From Eutypella sp. D-1 (lineage: Eukaryota > Ascomycota > Sordariomycetes > Xylariales > Diatrypaceae), in assembly GCA_023313575.1 (NCBI GenBank), contig JAJTTP010000035.1, positions 1 to 64,000 of the forward strand: a stretch of DNA of 64,000 bases, in the 5' to 3' direction. Position numbers and translations under genes: made by a program. The notes below the pieces were generated by a model that was given only the letters and a program-made list of their open reading frames with translations, was not told where the DNA came from and did no database searches. Shown in pieces: positions 1-11,603 of the stretch (positions are counted from its first letter, which is position 1; every line of letters begins with the position of its first letter).

Positions 1-1113
1 TCCATTTTATATAATTATAATATTTAATATATTATTTATTTATTTTTATTATATTAACGATATAAATCTTAATGCTATCCCGTAAAATATGTTAATAAAT
101 TTTTAATTTTAATCCTTATTATTTTAATATTTTTTAAATTTTTAAATATATAATATCTTTTTTTTATCGTTATTTAAATTATTTATTATCGATTTTAATT
201 ATTAAAGTAATAAATTCGTTAAAAGCATTTAATTTATTTTATATAATAATCTTATTTTTAATTAAATTTTTAAATCCTTAATAAAACGTATCGATAAAGA
301 ATTTATCGTCGATTTAATTTATTTTAACGGTAAATTACTTAAATTACGCGGTATATATATAAATTGTTTGTTTTTTTATTTAAAACTTAAAAGTTATTAC
401 GTAATAATTCAGGCTTTATCCGGGTTTCCGTAATTAGCTTTTACCTTTTTTACGAAATCTTTATATTTTTCGAAAAAACGTTTAATTTTTATAATTCTTT
501 TTTTTTTTACTTTTACGAAAATATTTAAAATAAGTTTAAATTATTAATTTATTCCTTCGGTAAAACATAACGTAATATTAAAAATTTTATTAATTTCCGT
601 AATTAATATATAATATTATTAATATAAATAAGTTACGGTTATAATAAAAAAAGGTTATACGGAAATAATACCATTATAAAGTTTAAATTTTTTAAGCTTA
701 AATTTAACAGGTATAATTCGCTAAATTACGGCTATAATCGTTATTTATTCGATTCGTTCGATCCGTTTAAATAAAAAGTTAATAATTTATTAAAGGTTTT
801 AACTTAAAAAAAACATAATATCGGATATTATTTAAAATTAATAATATTATTAAATAAAAGTTTATAATATATAACGGCCGGTTTATTCTTAATTATTAAT
901 TTAATTAAAGGGTTTATATTAATAAAAATATTAAAGGTTTTAAATAATAAGTAATCACGTTTAATAATAATAAAAAATGTTTTAAATAATTAAGTTATAT
1001 TATAAGCTAATAAGTTTAAAAATTATTTAAAAAAATAATAATAAACGTAATTATATATTATTTATATTTTTTATTTTTAATACCGGAATATAATATTAAA
1101 TATTAAATCGTTA

Positions 1114-1173
1114 GGATAACTGGTTATTTTAATTATCCTGGATTATTAAGATAGCTAGTTATTTTAGCTATCC
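1114..1173. repeat. Tandem pair of diverged 25-bp hairpins
   Basis: Two 25-bp copies begin at 1114 and 1149 (35-bp period). Each is an imperfect inverted repeat: GGATAA/TTATCC in the first copy and GATAGCT/AGCTATC in the second. They differ at five positions, all G/A or C/T transitions, as expected of RIP-type mutation after duplication. They sit directly left of the less-degraded island at 1175-1310 and may be part of a transposon terminus; that role is inferred. Confidence 0.6.
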
Positions 1174-1174
1174 T

Positions 1175-1310
1175 TTTTATTACGTAACCTAAGTATGGCT
1201 TATTTTATCGTAACTGTTCTTTCCAATGCTATGGACAGGGATTGTTTGTGCTAATCCTATTTGGGCCTAATGACCTAGCTAGGTCATAACAGCTTTGCGG
1301 TATTTTTTTC
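1175..1310. other. Less-mutated island inside the RIP block, with 16-bp palindrome
   Basis: About 135 bp with balanced composition and ordinary CA/TG dinucleotides lies between AT-saturated flanks. It contains a perfect 16-bp palindrome, TGACCTAGCTAGGTCA, at 1271-1286. It may be single-copy DNA between two RIP-mutated copies, hence spared, or a remnant of an element end. No coding potential is seen. Confidence 0.5.
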
Positions 1311-1544
1311 CTTATGTTTTAAAACAGGTTTATTTTTTTCGTATTTAATAAAAAAAACGGTATAACTGTTACGGCAGGATATTTTTTAACTTTTTATTAA
1401 ATTTTTATTTTTTTACGTTCTTATTTTAAATATTTTTTATATACTTAATATTTACGTTTTTATTATCGGTTAAGTTTTTTTTACTTTTAATAATATTTCT
1501 TGCTTTTATTATTTCGGTAATATTTACGGTTAATATAAAAAGCG

Positions 1545-1572
1545 TTATTATTATTATTATTATTATTATTAT
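1545..1572. repeat. (TTA)n microsatellite
   Basis: Uninterrupted TTA trinucleotide run of about nine units within the AT-rich block. Confidence 0.9.
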
Positions 1573-3964
1573 GTTTATTAATTATATATTAATTAACTTT
1601 TTTTATAACTTTATAAATATTAATTAAAGCTTATAATTTATTTATTAAGTTTTTAAAATAAATAATAGGTTTAAAAAAGGTTTATTAAAGCTAAAAGATT
1701 ATACGGTAAATTTAATATATAACAGTTATTAATTATTATTCTTTTTAAAATTCAGGCTTTAATATTTTTTAATATAAAAAAAGTTTATTAAGTATAATTT
1801 AAAACATTTTTAAGTTATTTTTACCGGCGTTTTTAATTTTAATAATATTAAATTTTATTTTATTCGGTATTAAAGTAATATTTTATAATAAGATATATAT
1901 CGGTAAATATTAAATAATAAGGGATATTATAAAATAAATATAATATTATACGTTTTAATAAAATAGTTAAAAATATAACGTAAAATTGCGTTTATCGGAT
2001 ATTACTGGTATAACATATATTAAAAAAAAATCGGAATTTACTTTTTAAAATATTATAAACTTTTCCCGAATAATTATTTTTTTTAAACTTTTTTAAATTA
2101 TTTTACGATAATTAATAAATATAATTTATTCGAGAATTTAATTAATAAAATAATATAATAAATTTATTTTTATTAATTATTAATAAATATTAAAATCCGA
2201 TTTAATAATAAGTTAAATCCCGGGGTAAATTTAAATATTATTTAATAAAAAAAATTATAACGTTTTAAAGTTTTTATAAACCCCGGTTTTTTATTTAAAG
2301 CAATCGGTAAAAGAAAAAAAAATAATATTAAAAGCTGATATTTTTTAAACTGTTTAAGTTTTATAATATATAAATTAGTTTAAATTTTTAAAAAAAGGAC
2401 GGTCCGGTTATTTTTTTTATCGTTAAATATAATTATTTAAAAAGTTATTAATATTATCCTGTTAATAAAAAAAGGTAACTTAATATACCCGGATAAAACG
2501 GGTAAATCGGATAACCGTAAAAATATTTAAATTAAAAATATTTTAAATAAAAGTATTAATATGGGTATTTTAAATTAATATTTCCGGGAAAAGGTTATTA
2601 CGTAAACGGAAAAGGTTAAAATTAAGCTTATTTAAAAAGTAAAAGATTATTAAGTACCGAAAAGATATTAATTACCGAAAAAACGTTAATTACCGAAAGA
2701 ATATTAAATATTATTAAAATATTCGATATTTTATAAAATTTTAAACGTTCCGGGTTAAAATTTAAATTAATAATATACGGCTGGTCCGGGGTAAAAATAT
2801 ATTAAAAAAATTAATTAAAAGCGTATTTTAAAAATTACCGTAAAAGGTTAAATAATGGAATAAACGGGGTTATTATTTTATATGGTTTAATTTATACCGT
2901 TAAAGTTTTTAATTAATTATTTTAAAACGGTTAATATTAAAATTTACCGGATGGTTTTATAAATATCCCGAGCCGAATAATAAAATATATAAATAATTTA
3001 TAAAATTATAAATAAATTAATCCGTATTTTATATTATAAACCGATACTTTTTATATTAACGTATAAAATTATTTATTTATAACTGTTTTAAACTTAATAA
3101 ATTTTTATTTTAAAAGTTATTATTAAGTAATAAAATTAATTAATTTGGTTATAAAGTTTATATTATTTCTTTTAATATATATATTTTATTATATTAATAC
3201 CGTTTTTAAAATAAACCGGAACTGTTTAAATATAATTTCGAAATTTATTTTCGTAAATCCCCGAAAATAGTTTTAATATTTATTAAATACTTTTTCTGTT
3301 ATTCGGTTAATATCGGGGTAATTATTGGTTATTTTAAAATTATTAAAAGTAAATAATATTTATATAACTTTTTATTTAAAAATAACTTATTAAAAATCGA
3401 TTTCCGTTTATTTTATAACCGTAAAGTTAAATACTTAAATTAATAATATTATACGTTTTAAAATAAAGTTAAAAAACCGAATAAAAATATTTATATTTCT
3501 TTATTAAACGGCCCTTTTTATTTATAACTTTATTTAAAAGTTTTCTTTTCCGTAAGGTTATTTTTAATAGCTTTAAATAATGGTTCGGTTTATTATTAAT
3601 TACCCGATATAATAAATAGTTTTGAAAACGGTAATAATAATAATATTTATAATAATAATAAAAAAAGGTTATTATTTATTATAAAAACAGATAAAGGAAA
3701 ATAATAATATTAATATAAAAAGATTTTTAAATTATTATAATAATAACTTTTTTAACCTTATTAATTTATATTATTAATTATTTAATAATATTAATTAATA
3801 TTAATAAATACGTACGTAAAGGAAAAAAATAATAATATAAAAAGTAATAAAATTAGTATTATATTTTAGTTTAAGGTTTATTTATTTATTTAAAAGGGAT
3901 ACGGGCAAAGCTTGTATCCTTATATAAACGGGAGATAAATATATAGGTATATCTTATTAATATA

Positions 3965-4938
3965 TGGGTCCATACCAGTGACCACTAATAACCAACACGC
4001 GTAGTGGGTTTGGGATGAGCTAGAGGTGGGAAAGAGGGACAAAGTCATTACTATAGAGCCCACTGGGCAAGCTGTGTACTCAATACCCAAGAAGTTACAC
4101 TACGAGGCAGATGTAGCCCGACGACGGCTAGTAGAGATGCAATGTATGTACTTCGTTGGTGGTCCCCACGTGCGCGAGATTCTCGGAAGCAGCAGCAGCA
4201 GCGTCGTGAAAATCGCAGATGGGATGGGGTGGTGACCCAGAGCTGATGGTGGTTCCCGGAGCAGCAGCGCCTGCCCTGCTGCTGCTGGTCTCTCACGCTG
4301 TGGACCGACCGCGGGGACAACCTGAATAAGCGCTTGGTGCAGTGCCGGTTGTGTGACACTCTCTGCTCGCCGTCCTCGAAGAACCAGAAAAAAAAAGGGG
4401 GGGGGGATATATCACCGCCAAGAAGCGTGACGGAAGCTGTCAGTGGATCGCCGCCCCCTTCTTCCGGAGCCAGGTGATTCAGCCTCGGCCAGACTTTATT
4501 CATCCCTACGCCGAGGAAGGGTCACAATATTACCTGTTCCCCCTTACATACATATAAACTATATCAGCTTCACCTTATTACCCACCACCCCATTTTCACC
4601 AATCGCAAGTCATATATGAGACATGCGCTTCACTCGATACATAATTCATCCCGGTTCCCTTTTCGCTCAACTAACTCACTTGCTCAGACCCCATTCCAAA
4701 CGCCCCCCCAAACATGGCGCAGGCATGCTCGTTTATCATCCAGCTATTACTCCATTCTTACGTGCCCATGGTCATATGTTGCTCCGTGGTGACTCATGTC
4801 TTGTTCTTGTCGACTAGGGGCAGGTCCGTGAAGTCGAAGCTGCTGCCGAAACCATGCATCGCCCCCCACCATGTGCGGCATCGGAGTTCAGGTCCTGTAC
4901 GGCCCATCTCGGCACACGATAACCCGACGACTGCAGAC
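3965..4938. other. Non-coding transition and 5' region of the CoA-transferase gene
   Basis: Mixed-composition DNA between the RIP block and the first gene. It holds homopolymer and short simple-sequence runs (a G run near 4397-4406, CAG repeats near 4190-4203) and only overlapping, unconvincing short ORFs. An in-frame ATG at 4714 extends the downstream gene, but the intervening residues look like translated untranslated region, so I start the gene at 4939. Confidence 0.55.
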
Positions 4939-7071
4939 ATGAGCAGCAGCACATCCATATCCATTCACAGCGCAGAGGACCCGCCGGCGGCCCCTGTGCT
5001 CCCGCGGGGGGTGGGCAGGAGGGCCAAGAAGGCGCTACAGGCGCTGATCGCGGCGAGCGAGTCACAGGTCCCCGCGGCGTTCCTGCAGCATGCGGTCGGA
5101 GACGTGCGGTTCCTGCCCGGCTGCACGGGGGACGCCGTGTGCTTCCCCTGCCCGCTGCAGGAGCAGGAGGCGGCGTCGGCGCTGAAGGCATTGGAGGGCG
5201 CCGCGGTGGCCGCCATCGCGGACCTGATCGAGCGGAGGTCTGGGCGGAGAGAAATCGAGGTCCGCCTCGACCGCGTGACGTGCTTCCTGATGTCGACTTA
5301 CCTGGTCACCATCAACGGCAAGGGAAAACACCATCCTGACATCAAGGATCTCGTCCCAGGTAGGGCGACCCTCCTTAAAGAAAATTCCGTTCCCCCTATC
5401 ACCTACCATCGCAAAGAGAGAAAGTAAAACCCCTGACCACTAAACGAACCCCAAGCTAACGCAACAGACAAAGACACGGACCTAAACGAGGCGCAATCGG
5501 TACTCTACCGGCGGCTATCAGCGAACCTATACGAGACGGCGGAGCAGGGACGGTACTACCACGTGCACGGGTCGCTGGAAGCAAGCACGACGCTGGGTAT
5601 GCTAGGGTTGCCACCTACACCTCCCCCAACGACAACGACAACCGCGGACGGCGGCGACGACGACTACCGCGCATGCCTAGCCACGATCGGCGCGGCGGTG
5701 CGGCGCCTCACACCCGCCGAGCTCGAGGCCCGCAACGCGCGACTCCGCCAGGCCGGGGCGCCGGCGCTCACGCGCGACGAGTTCCTCGCGACGCCGCACG
5801 GGCGCGCGGTCGCGTCTCTACCTCCATTCACAGTGAAACGAATCGATGCCCCCGGCACCAGCACCACTCCAACCCCACCAATCGCGTTCCCGGCCGCGGC
5901 CGGCACGGGGAAGAGACCGCAGCAGCAGATCCTCGAAGGGATAAAAGTCCTAGAACTCTGCCGCGTGATCGCCGGCCCCACAATCGGACGCTCGCTCGCA
6001 GCACTGGGCGCGAGCGTATTACGCATCGGGTCCCCGCAGCTACCGGACGTAAGTTTTTTCGCGGCGGACGTGAACGTGGGGAAACACAGCGCCTGGGTAG
6101 ACCTCAGCACTTCAACCGAACGCGCGAAGCTCGACGCCCTGCTCGACGACGCCGATGTCGTCATCGACGGGTATCGACCGGGCGCGCTCGCGAAATGGGG
6201 CTGTGCGCCGCAAGAGCTCGCTCGACGCGCGGAGCAGCGCCGGAGGGGGTTTGTGTATGTGGCGGAGGATTGCTTCGGTGGCTCTGGGACCCGTGTTGAG
6301 CGTCAGGCCCCCTGGGCCCATCGGCCCGGCTGGCAGCAGATCGCGGATTGCGTGACGGGCGTGGCGTGGGAGCAGGGGCGGTTCATGGCGGAGTCGCCGC
6401 ACACCACTTCCACTTCCACCTGCAACCCGCACTCCGACCCTGCCTGCTCGCCGGAGTCCGGCGCAAGGGACCCGGAGCCCGTAGTCCCGCCCTTCCCAAT
6501 GTCCGACTACGGAACAGGCTGTCTGGGCTCCATAGCAGCGCTCACAGGGCTGTACCGGCGCGCAACGGAAGGCGGATCCTGGGCCTGTCGCACCAGCCTC
6601 GTGCAATACGACTTATTCCTGCAATCCCTAGGCGCCTACCCGGCGACCACGCAGCGCATGCTCCGACGGGCGCACGACCCGGCATTCTTCGCGCTCCGAC
6701 ACGACGACTCCGTCGACGTCGTCAGCGCCGCCGCGCTAAGGAGCGTGCGGCGGTTGGTCCCCGCGCTATTCGATGGCCGGGATATGATGCGCTCCGCGCC
6801 AAGTCAGGGGTTCTGCGTGCCGTCTCTGATGAGCCCGGCTACGAAAAGGGATGATGGCGGGGGGCAGGAGCAGCGGGAAAGGGAAAGGGAAAAGATGGCT
6901 ATGGCGAAGCGACAGACTGTCCTCGTAACCTGGCCCCGCGAAGCCGTGCGCGTCGAGGGCTGGCGGATCGGACACGTGCGGCCTGCGCGCGCTAACGGGT
7001 ACGATGCCCCCGCGTTCGACGGCGACGATGGTGAGGACTGGGAGAGAGACGAGAGTCTGCTTGATGATTAA
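4939..7071 (+). CDS. CoA-transferase family III (CaiB/BaiF) domain protein
   Basis: Two exons, 4939-5359 and 5468-7071, give about 674 aa. The 108-nt intron has a GTAGGG donor and a CAG acceptor and joins cleanly in phase 1. The N-terminal ~150 residues match the leader typical of fungal CaiB/BaiF family proteins (ALKALEG, then MSTYLVTING). The CoA-transferase III domain follows, starting near GIKVLELCRVIAGPTIG with the ALGASVLRI and DVVIDGYRPG motifs. The likely catalytic Asp, by analogy with the AMACR LLADFAGG motif, is in PMSDYGTG (about residue 487). Family members move CoA between acyl groups or racemise 2-methylacyl-CoA; the substrate here is unknown. The exons are very GC-rich, in contrast with the RIP block less than 1 kb upstream. 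An alternative in-frame start at 4714 cannot be excluded. It converges with PDX1 downstream. Confidence 0.85.
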
Positions 7072-7825
7072 GTGATTTTTGCTTTCTTCCGCGATGCTGG
7101 CGCGTTCGGCTGGGGGACTTTTTTTGGAGGAGGGTTTTTTCTTCTTCTTTTTTTGGGGAAGGGGCAGAAAGGGGCAGGGAGTGACAGTGTTGTTTGGGTC
7201 GGTTATGATCGAAGGACTGCGTAGGGAGGGAGGGATGCGCCGTTGCGTTCTTTTCTTCACCTTCTTGATTTCCTCGCCTCTCTTCCCCCCCCCCCCTCTC
7301 ACCTTCTCCTTTTTCTTTCTCAAACTTGGCCGTGCTATTTTCTTAGGGAGTGTGGGGTTGGCGGTGGGCGATTAGGGCCACATTACAGGAGACTATACGA
7401 GGAGCTTTTGCTCGCGCTTGGTGTTGGTGGATTGGAGGCGGCGGCGTTATTCGGCTGGCTGGCTGGTTGGATGTGTTATAATCCCTATTATCACGATCCT
7501 TACAGTTAATAATCAAATATACTCGAAATCTAGGGCTATGAACCCATTCTTTTTTTTTCTCAAGAAGAGTAGCTCCCTACTACGTGTTTCGTGTAATCTG
7601 GTATTAGATCAGACGTCGCAGCTCCATCGGATAAGATATATGGATTATTCTCTATATTTTCCATCCGCGCATGCACATCCACAACCACATCTTGCCGATT
7701 TCTAACAACAATAAAGTACAACAGGGGCCCGTCATCAATGCGTCTGGTCATGCAATGTAAAACGCACATGATCTCCTTTCCCTCCTTTTTTCTTTCTCCC
7801 CCCCCCCCCTAATTCACCCCTACCC
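7072..7825. other. Convergent intergenic region (3' UTRs)
   Basis: Pyrimidine- and homopolymer-rich DNA, with C runs near 7287-7296 and 7800-7809 and T runs near 7119-7151, between two convergent genes. It presumably holds both 3' UTRs. No gene is supported. Confidence 0.6.
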
Positions 7826-9166
7826 TTACAATACCAACTGTCCCGGTTCATCCTCCAGCACGACCTTGACGCGTTGCAGGAACGCCTTGGCGCGCCTCGC
7901 CTCGGCGCGGGGGACCTGGAGGGTGAAGGAATTGGGGCCGGCGGCGTCGACACCGTACTGCTGCCTCCCCGGCACCGGCACACTATTCCTCCTCGCCGGA
8001 CCTCCCGCAAGGAAATCAATCACGTCCAGCGGCTTCGTCTGCCGGGGCCTCGGCGCGACGCCGTTGGTGGTGAAGGAAGGGTTCAGGGCAGCGATCTGCG
8101 GGAGGTAGTGGCCGCGGGAAGAACCACTGGAGCCGACGACGGTGTCGAGGCCGAGGACCTGGTTGAAGAGCTCGTCGGCGGTAGGCTTGTAGTTGGTCGA
8201 GCGAGGCAGATCCTCGTTGGCGACGTCGACGGCGCGCGCGATGAAGGTCGATAGCGGGATGAACGTGCCCAGGGTATTCTCGATTTTCTTCTGCACTTTG
8301 ACGACGGCGGCTAGCGATACGGGTAGGGATATCGAGAGTTCCTCGCGCGCGGGGGTTTTCTTATCAGCGGCTGCGGATGCGGCTGCGTCAGGCTTCTTCT
8401 TCTCCTTTGGCGGCGCCACTTTGATGTTGCTTAGATCCAGGTGCGCATTCTGATCGAAGCGGGCCTTGATCTGGCCCGGGCGGTTGGCGTCGATAGAGCC
8501 TAGATAGGCCAGCACGTCGCCCTTGAGTAGACGGCCCAGGGGACCGGTGGGGGTGATCTGGCGAATGGCTGCCTCGTCCAGCTTGTGCTCCTTGACCAGG
8601 TGTTCTACTGAAGGGTAGAGGGGGTATTTCTGGGGCGGGTTCGTCTTGCCGGACGTCTTGGGAGGTTGTGCGGCGGCGGCGGCGGCAGCGGTCTTTGCGT
8701 TATTGTCGGATGTAGGCTGTCGTGACTCGTTCTCCTGCTTCGAGACAGACTCCTTTGCGGAGGAGGGCTTGGGGGACTCGTCGGCGGGGATCTCGAGAGA
8801 GGCGATATCGTCACCGGGCTCGGCAAGAACGCCGATGCGCGAGCCGACCTGGATATTCTGGGAGCCGTCGTTCTGGAAGATCTTGACGAGGACACCGTCG
8901 TCCTGGGCCTCGACGTCCATGGAGGCCTTGTCGGTCTCGATCTCGAGCAGGACGTCGCCGGCGGAAAAGGAATCCCCTTCCTTGACCTTCCACTTCGCGA
9001 TGTTGCCCTGGGTCATGGTGGGGGAGAGCGCGGGCATGGTGAAGTTCTGGGCGGCCAATGCGGCGGCGGAGGATCGGAAGCCGGCGGCATGTTGTTGCTG
9101 CTGGTGGCTTTCTAATAGTAGACGGCGGGCGGATAGCCGGGTTGCCGTCCTTGCTATTGAAGCCAT
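7826..9166 (-). CDS. PDX1: Pyruvate dehydrogenase complex protein X component (E3-binding protein)
   Basis: Single-exon protein of 446 aa starting at the ATG at 9166; the open frame continues upstream but that part reads as untranslated Lys/Arg-rich sequence. Residues 1-35 form an Arg/Ser/Ala-rich mitochondrial presequence. A lipoyl domain spans about 41-115 with the lipoylated Lys in ETDKASMDV (Lys80). An Ala/Pro linker follows, then a peripheral subunit-binding domain around 185-225 (YPSVEHLVKEHKLD, PTGPLGRLLKGDV). The C-terminal part lacks the HxxxDG acyltransferase motif of E2. This combination is diagnostic of the E3-binding protein, which anchors dihydrolipoamide dehydrogenase to the PDH core in the mitochondrial matrix. 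It is divergent from the TMEM223-like gene, with a 750-bp gap. Confidence 0.92.
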   Translation of the reverse strand: MASIARTATRLSARRLLLESHQQQQHAAGFRSSAAALAAQNFTMPALSPTMTQGNIAKWKVKEGDSFSAGDVLLEIETDKASMDVEAQDDGVLVKIFQNDGSQNIQVGSRIGVLAEPGDDIASLEIPADESPKPSSAKESVSKQENESRQPTSDNNAKTAAAAAAAQPPKTSGKTNPPQKYPLYPSVEHLVKEHKLDEAAIRQITPTGPLGRLLKGDVLAYLGSIDANRPGQIKARFDQNAHLDLSNIKVAPPKEKKKPDAAASAAADKKTPAREELSISLPVSLAAVVKVQKKIENTLGTFIPLSTFIARAVDVANEDLPRSTNYKPTADELFNQVLGLDTVVGSSGSSRGHYLPQIAALNPSFTTNGVAPRPRQTKPLDVIDFLAGGPARRNSVPVPGRQQYGVDAAGPNSFTLQVPRAEARRAKAFLQRVKVVLEDEPGQLVL

Positions 9167-9916
9167 TTTTGTCTCTGTTTTATTTTTCCTTCTTTTTTTT
9201 TTCTCCCTTTTTCCCTTTGTCCCTTGTTGGGAAGCCGAAGCTCGATTGAGCGTTACGGACAAGTTTGGGAAGGTCAAAGGGCAGAAGATGCCCAGGACCG
9301 TTGTTAAGTTATCTAGGGGTCGATATCTGGTAAGGTAGTAAGTGAGTGTTGTTAATAGGGAAATGTTTAATGTCTCAAAATGTCATCCCCGGGTCCGGTT
9401 TTGGTGGCATTAGTTATGCCATATAATTATTTTTTAGAGCTGAGCTGAGCTTGTTGGGGAGGTACTACCCACTACAGTTTGGTAGGTAGGGGGGTAGACC
9501 GGAGCAGAAAGCCAAAAAGAACTCCGGTCTCAACCGATCGTTTGATAAGATCTTATTAGGACGATGGCTTAAGAGGCTGAAGAGGTGGGTTGGTGGATCG
9601 GTGGAACTCCTCCGGTCTGTTCCGATGTACCTGGCGTAAGTACCCTTGGGAACCAGCCCCACCATTGCCTTATAGAGCTTGGATCTCTATCCGTACCTAG
9701 ATGTACTTAGTATATATATATTTTTTCTTAATCGTTATCTCGAAAGCCCCACTACAGCTTTTCTGTATACCACATGCCCGCTCCAGTCCACTGATGTGAT
9801 TTATGATTGTTGTAATTTACGATGTTATAACTTGCAATTACCTTTTTTGCTACATACAGAAAGCCGGGTTGAATCCAGGACAAACTCAATGCCCCTCCAT
9901 TCATAACCCAGCACCA
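9167..9916. other. Divergent promoter region between PDX1 and the TMEM223-like gene
   Basis: A 750-bp region separating two genes transcribed outward, both predicted mitochondrial. It contains pyrimidine tracts and a TATATATATA stretch at about 9711-9720. That stretch would lie about 200 bp upstream of the + strand ATG at 9917. Coordinated expression is possible but only inferred. Confidence 0.4.
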
Positions 9917-11152
9917 ATGTCCCTCCCCATATCAAGATGTCGGGGCTTCACCAACCCCGTCATCCTCCTCATCCGTGCCTCTCTCGAGAGTCCCACCACC
10001 ACCACCACCCCTGTCCAACATCTACGGATAGGTGGTCGATGGAATACTTCTACGAGATGCCTCACAACCGGCCGCATATTACGTGGTGCCCAGCCTAACT
10101 TAAATGCAAAGGCTACGAAAGCCGTCCCCGCCGCAACCCGCACGATACCTAAGTCTCGGCCACCCCGTTCCTCGCCGGCATCACCAGCAGCATTCCCTCC
10201 GCCGCGCCCCTCACCGGCCCGGTCCACCCCTCCCCCTCCCCCTTCCCCTTCCCGGACCCCACCACCAACCTCAGATCTAGCCAAGACCCTCGACTCCCTC
10301 CCCCAGATCGGGTACGCGCAAAGCCTAGCCCGAAAGGGTGGTGTACCAACCATCCTATACGAATCGGCGCCGCAGCGGCTATTCCTGACGTCGAGCTACC
10401 TAGCGGGGTTATTCGGCGTGCTGGCCGGCGGCGTCAACGTCTACTTCAACGTGTACAACCCGCCTGCCGGAACGAGCCCCTATGTCATCTACTGCTTCGC
10501 TGCCGTCGGCTTCTGCATGGCTGCCCTCGGCACCCGCTTCGCTTTGATGCCCGCTGGTGTCGTGCGCTCTATCTCCGTCCTGCCCCCCACCAGCACCAAC
10601 GCTGCTGCTGCTACGCCCTCGCTTGCTTCAAAGGTGAAAGCCGCCCTAACTGGTACCGGCGCCGCGAAGCCCACCACCACCACCACCTCACCGCCCTCCA
10701 CATCCCCCCGTGTCCAGCTAGAAATCAAAGTACGGCGCTTCACACCGCTGCCCTTCCTGCCCCTCAAGCGTCTACGCGTCTCACCCAGCGACGTAGTCAT
10801 GAAAGCGCGTCTCTACAACGCACCACCCACCACCGCCGCCGCACAAAAGACAGCAGCGGAGCGAAGGGAAGAAGAAGCGCGTCGGAAGGCCGCGCGCCAG
10901 TACGAGCTCGACCACATCATGACGGCGCCGTTCCGGGACGGCGCGCGCGCCGCGGGCACCGTGATGGCGGGGATTCGCCGCGGGATTACGGGCGAAGGGT
11001 TTGCGCCGCTGATTGTGAACGGGGTGAAATATAAGCTTGATATTACCTCTGCGTATGCGCTTGATGAGGGCCGAGCCCTCGATCGTGTCGTGCGTGTTGA
11101 GGAGGATGCGAGTTTACACCGTTTGGCCTCTCGTCTGTTCAAGCGTGAGTGA
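9917..11152 (+). CDS. Mitochondrial inner-membrane protein, TMEM223/TMEM186-like
   Basis: Single-exon frame of 411 aa from the ATG at 9917. Residues 1-110 are Arg/Ser/Thr/Pro-rich, as expected of a mitochondrial targeting and linker region. YAQSLARKGGVPTILYES precedes two hydrophobic segments at about 155-177 and 189-210, separated by a short NPPAGTSPY loop. The C-terminal half is soluble, with KVRRFTPLPFLPLKRL, then YELDHIMTAPFRDG, GITGEGFAPLIVNGVKYKLD and DEGRALDRV. I recognise this layout as that of fungal proteins related to TMEM223/TMEM186, which in animals assist assembly of respiratory complexes IV and I. The assignment rests on recalled family patterns, not a search. Confidence 0.65.
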   Translation: MSLPISRCRGFTNPVILLIRASLESPTTTTTPVQHLRIGGRWNTSTRCLTTGRILRGAQPNLNAKATKAVPAATRTIPKSRPPRSSPASPAAFPPPRPSPARSTPPPPPSPSRTPPPTSDLAKTLDSLPQIGYAQSLARKGGVPTILYESAPQRLFLTSSYLAGLFGVLAGGVNVYFNVYNPPAGTSPYVIYCFAAVGFCMAALGTRFALMPAGVVRSISVLPPTSTNAAAATPSLASKVKAALTGTGAAKPTTTTTSPPSTSPRVQLEIKVRRFTPLPFLPLKRLRVSPSDVVMKARLYNAPPTTAAAQKTAAERREEEARRKAARQYELDHIMTAPFRDGARAAGTVMAGIRRGITGEGFAPLIVNGVKYKLDITSAYALDEGRALDRVVRVEEDASLHRLASRLFKRE

Positions 11153-11603
11153 GCAAGTGGGGGAGGGAAGATGGGGAAAGGTGGGTGGTCCTGTGTAGAT
11201 TCTGTCCTGTATGATATGATATGATACCCCCCCCCCCTCTTCCCCCGCTACCTCACTTCTCTAAAAACCCCCAACCTGCCTCTGCTATCAGAGCCACAAT
11301 GTACTATATATAGAGATTATAGAAAAGAAAGTTCTTCAAAGCCCTAGAGATGATGGGCCCAAATGCGCCGAGGAAAAAAAAGAAATACCAGGGCTTATAG
11401 AATAGACGTGTGATCAAGGAAGACGAATCAGCAAGGCAGGTCGATTTTTCGCTAACGTTCTATAATGAATGTATGTTATGTAACATAACTACTATGAATC
11501 CCCACTCGTGACCGTGAGGTGAACCGTCGCTGTTCAGCCTGCGGCGAGCAATCCTTAATTGACAGGGCACAGGTGTAGAATTGCAACCTCAACGCCTGAA
11601 CTC

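Larger units (their letters stand above)
1..3964. repeat. AT-rich, RIP-degraded repeat block
   Basis: Nearly 4 kb of strongly AT-rich DNA dominated by TTA/TAA/AAT words, without a long ORF on either strand. CpA and TpG dinucleotides are rare while TpA is very abundant and CpG (acg, cgg, tcg) survives. This is the pattern expected when RIP converts CpA to TpA in duplicated DNA. Composition changes sharply around 3955-3965, where ordinary mixed-composition sequence begins. Just inside that border is a small hairpin, GGATAC at 3897-3902 pairing with GTATCC at 3914-3919. The original element is most likely a transposon or several nested ones, but too little coding signal survives for me to name a family. 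Confidence 0.85.

Noticed and set aside
4051..4503. 150-codon minus-strand frame upstream of the CoA-transferase gene
   Set aside because: Composition reflects translated GC-rich simple sequence (Cys and Gln runs), there are no motifs, and it overlaps the opposite-strand 5' region.
5664..6854. Several long frames antisense or out of frame within the CoA-transferase gene
   Set aside because: They are shadows caused by high GC3 in the real gene; no domain is recognised and the sense frame has clear family motifs.
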